Assembly: GCF_019263745.1 (NCBI RefSeq)
Contig: NZ_CP077107.1
Coordinates: 1,550,001 to 1,614,000, forward strand
Length of the DNA: 64,000 nucleotides
Reading direction: 5' to 3'
From: Methanospirillum hungatei
Lineage (GTDB): Archaea > Halobacteriota > Methanomicrobia > Methanomicrobiales > Methanospirillaceae
In this document: in pieces, positions 61,458-64,000 of the stretch
Position numbering within the stretch: the stretch's first letter is position 1
Layout of the letters: each line of letters begins with the position of its first letter
Translations under genes and position numbers: made by a program
The notes under the pieces: generated by a model
The model's input: the letters and a program-made list of their open reading frames with translations, nothing else
Told to the model about the DNA's origin: nothing
Database searches by the model: none

Positions 61458-62729
61458 ATCCTCATCTTTTGGGCACGAAAGATACCGGATAATAAAACGG
61501 TCCCATGAAGGAGTGATAAATGCACTCTCTCGATAATACTCATAAAAAACCGGATGAATAAGAACAGGTGAAAGAACCGCTATTCCATGAGCACCCGGTA
61601 TGTGCTCATCATGCCGGGAAAAGAGAACGGTTTTATTTATGCCATCACGGACACCGGATGCAGATGCAGAGAGGTAATGCGTCTGTTTCTGGATATTATC
61701 TGCAAAAGAGTAGAGATCCATGGTTGCTTCTTCCAGTTCTCCGGTTCCGGTCAAACCAAATTGTTGTGTATTTTCAAGGGCGATCCTGATACTCAGGCAT
61801 CCTTCGGTGGTTCCTGCAAGGGCATGCAGATCTTTCGCAAACTGATCCAGTTGAGCAGTCAGAAAATCTGCCATCTTAGGATCTAAGAGAGCAATTGTTT
61901 TGCCTGGTCGGGGATTTTTCATATATTCTTCAGCAAGAGTAAAGGCATATTCTTCAACCGATGCATGAGGGTGACTTGAGATATATGAGATCCATTGTTC
62001 ATATGGCCAGCCTTCTGCCGGTTCTGCCTCTTCACTCGCGATTATATATGAAGCGTACGGTGAAAGACCAGAAAGCACTTCAAGGCATCCCATGAGGCAG
62101 GAGTCAAACCCGATAAGATCAATATCCCATGGTCCTGTCCCAAAGCTTTCTGAGAGTTCACCAATGGTAAGACCATCCTCGTCATGGTTCTGGTCAAATA
62201 GCATCCCGGTGTATGCCTGTCCATGTCCGATAAAAATGAGAAAAGTCCGATTTGAAGGATAGTTTTCAGAAATATATGATAAAAACAGGGAAAGCATTTG
62301 AGGGTCTCCCATGTTCGCATTCGGATAATTAATCTGATATGCACTGGTATTGCCAAGTTCACCATCCTCAAGGTCTATCCTGAGGTCGGTCAGGTTCGCT
62401 ATCGTCATCCCATGCCATCCGGGTTTGTCTGCACCTCCATAAGCAGCGAGAATATCAATTGTTTCAGAGAGATTTTCAGCCCCCTTAACGACCTGCTTAA
62501 AATCATCGGTGATGAGCCCCAGCTCCTGCTCAAGAGTCCCGCCTGATGCATAGAGTGCGATGAGAATCGTACTATTTTGATCTGCTGCTGACGGAAATGC
62601 AACAAACGAAAAGAGTAAAAATAAATGGCATATGAAGAAGATGGCTTTTCTCCCTCCAATGCCTGAACTCCTGAATAAACTACCAGTTTTATTCTTCAGG
62701 TTCGTCCACTGATGTGATATTTGTCTCAC
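61413..62729 (-). CDS. Clostripain-like (C11) peptidase family protein
   Basis: This encodes 438 residues with a signal peptide. The catalytic pair is present: FIGHGQAYTG (His) near residue 175 and GFDSCLMG (Cys) near 213, as in clostripain cysteine peptidases that cleave after basic residues. The start is a GTG at 62729, overlapping the upstream gene by 41 bases; no ATG is in frame. The secreted protein would be a surface peptidase. It is the downstream member of two related genes. Confidence 0.85.
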   Translation of the reverse strand: MRQISHQWTNLKNKTGSLFRSSGIGGRKAIFFICHLFLLFSFVAFPSAADQNSTILIALYASGGTLEQELGLITDDFKQVVKGAENLSETIDILAAYGGADKPGWHGMTIANLTDLRIDLEDGELGNTSAYQINYPNANMGDPQMLSLFLSYISENYPSNRTFLIFIGHGQAYTGMLFDQNHDEDGLTIGELSESFGTGPWDIDLIGFDSCLMGCLEVLSGLSPYASYIIASEEAEPAEGWPYEQWISYISSHPHASVEEYAFTLAEEYMKNPRPGKTIALLDPKMADFLTAQLDQFAKDLHALAGTTEGCLSIRIALENTQQFGLTGTGELEEATMDLYSFADNIQKQTHYLSASASGVRDGINKTVLFSRHDEHIPGAHGIAVLSPVLIHPVFYEYYRESAFITPSWDRFIIRYLSCPKDEDLVLLSPEKERDTET

Positions 62730-64000
62730 TCTCCGTAAGATTTACCGCTCCATTTTCAATCTGGAACAGTTTTATTCCTGCATAATCACCAGGTTTGTTC
62801 CCATACTCTGCATAGAGTGCCTGGGCATAGGTGCCATCAGGGAGGATGTCGTAGATAAGTTTTGTATCTTCAGTAATATCCAGTGCACCAATCTCAACCC
62901 ATTCTCCACCAGTTGTAGCAGTCTCATCGATCATCCAGGCATATGAATAAACCGTGTCATTGGGCTTTAATTCAAGATTTTGACGCGAAAACTGCACTAC
63001 TCCATTCGGACGAAGGGTATATGGACAAGCAACGAGTTTGGTTTCTCCGGTTTGCAGATTCACATAGACATTCAGGACCGCAGAGGTATTGAGTGATCCT
63101 CGGATAAGATCAATTTCTGACGTGAACAGGAGAGATCCAGATGGGACAATGGAATCATAACTCATTCCTATCAGGGCATAATTATTGGTATCTTTCGCAT
63201 CCTCCAGGTAAAACCATCGACCATCCCAATCAGGAAGAGTATATTCTCCATTTTCATCAGCTTCAAGGGGCTCATCTCCAAGAAGAATGAGATCATCTCC
63301 ATCAACAGAGTAATACTCTGCATAAACTGATGCTGTATTTGAGGGATCATCTACAACAAAACTGGTTCCTGACGTGACAATCTCAGGTTTTTCTGTGTCC
63401 TGTCCTGATACTTCAAGAAGATTGAAAAAAAACGAATCCCATTCAGGAGCAATCCGTCCATCATCCCCAAGTTCCTCATAGATATCAGGGGTAATACGGC
63501 TTGGGGACATGATAGAAATCCCTCCTGATTCAGGAACAAAGTCATCATTTCGGTGATACAAGACCGTTTCATCAATAAGTGCACCAACGGTAGATACCTC
63601 ATCGGCAAGGTCAGGTGTCTGATTTCCGATGACCATCAGGAACGAACTCAGATCAACCGATGTCTCTCCGCCTTCACGGTTGTCAGCACCATACTTGGCT
63701 GGTACCTGGTATGCTTTCCCAACAATCCGGTATCCGTCCAGAGACTGTGTGTATGGCATCAGGTTGGTACCAAGGTTGTCCAACGCCTCAATCAGGGCTG
63801 GGATCTTCGTAAGGTCGATAACCGAAAGCGTTTTGCCAGTGTCATCAAGACGAGTCATATAGGCGTCCACTATGATTCGACCCAGTTCCTCATACTCTAT
63901 GTCAGGATTATCACCAAGGGCTTTGATCCAGGTTTCATACTCCCAGCCGGTCCCAGGTTCAGTCTCTTCAGATCCAATCATGAGTATCCCATATGGTTCC
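62689..64000 (-). CDS. Clostripain-like (C11) protein, partial, with C-terminal extension
   Basis: The frame enters from the right edge (EPYGIL then MIGSEETEPGTGW, matching PYASYIIASEEAEPAEGW of its neighbour), so the catalytic His/Cys region lies outside the window. 437 codons remain. After the family part (about 1-210), an extension of 220 residues is rich in beta strands (DPSNTASVYAEYYSVDG; LPDWDGRWFYL), absent in the shorter neighbour. The two genes are paralogues in one operon with a 41-base overlap. Confidence 0.8.
   Translation of the reverse strand, partial: EPYGILMIGSEETEPGTGWEYETWIKALGDNPDIEYEELGRIIVDAYMTRLDDTGKTLSVIDLTKIPALIEALDNLGTNLMPYTQSLDGYRIVGKAYQVPAKYGADNREGGETSVDLSSFLMVIGNQTPDLADEVSTVGALIDETVLYHRNDDFVPESGGISIMSPSRITPDIYEELGDDGRIAPEWDSFFFNLLEVSGQDTEKPEIVTSGTSFVVDDPSNTASVYAEYYSVDGDDLILLGDEPLEADENGEYTLPDWDGRWFYLEDAKDTNNYALIGMSYDSIVPSGSLLFTSEIDLIRGSLNTSAVLNVYVNLQTGETKLVACPYTLRPNGVVQFSRQNLELKPNDTVYSYAWMIDETATTGGEWVEIGALDITEDTKLIYDILPDGTYAQALYAEYGNKPGDYAGIKLFQIENGAVNLTESETNITSVDEPEE

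Overview
The window looks like chromosome of a methanogenic archaeon, most likely Methanospirillum or a close Methanomicrobiales relative. This is inference. The support is a methanogenesis marker 8 (DUF2099) gene, A-type ATP synthase subunits C and D, an archaeal class I CCA-adding enzyme, DUF3821/PKD/PEGA surface proteins, an HTH-PAS regulator, TATA/BRE promoters with several leaderless starts, and moderate GC content. No rRNA, tRNA, CRISPR array, insertion sequence or prophage was recognised.

Layout. 1-3360 (minus) is a TerY-P-type phosphorylation triad: vWA protein, PP2C phosphatase, and a kinase that runs off the left edge behind three Ig-like repeats. 3446-4390 holds a hydrogenase maturation protease and a small coiled-coil protein. 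4409-7721 is a MrfA/MrfB-like helicase-nuclease pair. 7795-12503 is an oxygen-defence island: three FMN flavoproteins, peroxiredoxin, a cysteine-free AhpD-like protein, a 41-residue desulforedoxin, a zinc-ribbon protein, RadC and rubrerythrin. 12657-15168 holds three tandem copies of one transcription unit (conserved leader, SLOG-fold gene, 3' hairpin), with a possible structured RNA before the third. 15295-19597 carries a REC-ATPase protein and an HTH-multi-PAS-GAF regulator. 19725-21056 has a small conserved-looking protein, a hemerythrin and an acetyltransferase.

21307-33104 is a cell-surface region: lipoprotein sensor, PEGA protein, DUF3821 protein, two PKD paralogues, an adhesin-like protein, methanogenesis marker 8, and an extracellular solute-binding/cache protein. 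33111-34858 is an atpC-atpD pair without the other ATP synthase genes. 34941-38240 carries a second PP2C, a secreted protein, a small cysteine-rich membrane protein, a voltage-gated K+ channel and a secreted helical-repeat protein. 38616-42222 is the CotH / DUF4956 / VTC polyphosphate-polymerase association. 42612-46522 holds a zinc-finger protein and a RavA/ViaA-like AAA-vWA pair, followed by a cluster of GACCGGAGAAAA repeats and palindromes. 47005-49306 is hcp plus rubredoxin with a divergent HxlR regulator. 49401-55073 contains a methyltransferase, a tandem solute-binding protein, a SulP transporter and a STAS-domain protein. 55143-57604 is nrdH-nrdD; this NrdD lacks the expected C-terminal zinc/glycyl-radical region. 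57748-59699 is thpR-cca, and 59724-64000 is a TPR surface protein and two clostripain-like proteins, the last one cut by the window edge.

Themes are extracellular sensing and surface architecture, oxygen and nitrosative stress defence in an anaerobe, and Ser/Thr-type phosphorylation. The strongest candidates for undescribed biology are the triplicated SLOG unit with its leader, the candidate RNA at 14291-14420, the repeat cluster after the ViaA-like gene, the truncated NrdD, and the orphan atpCD pair.
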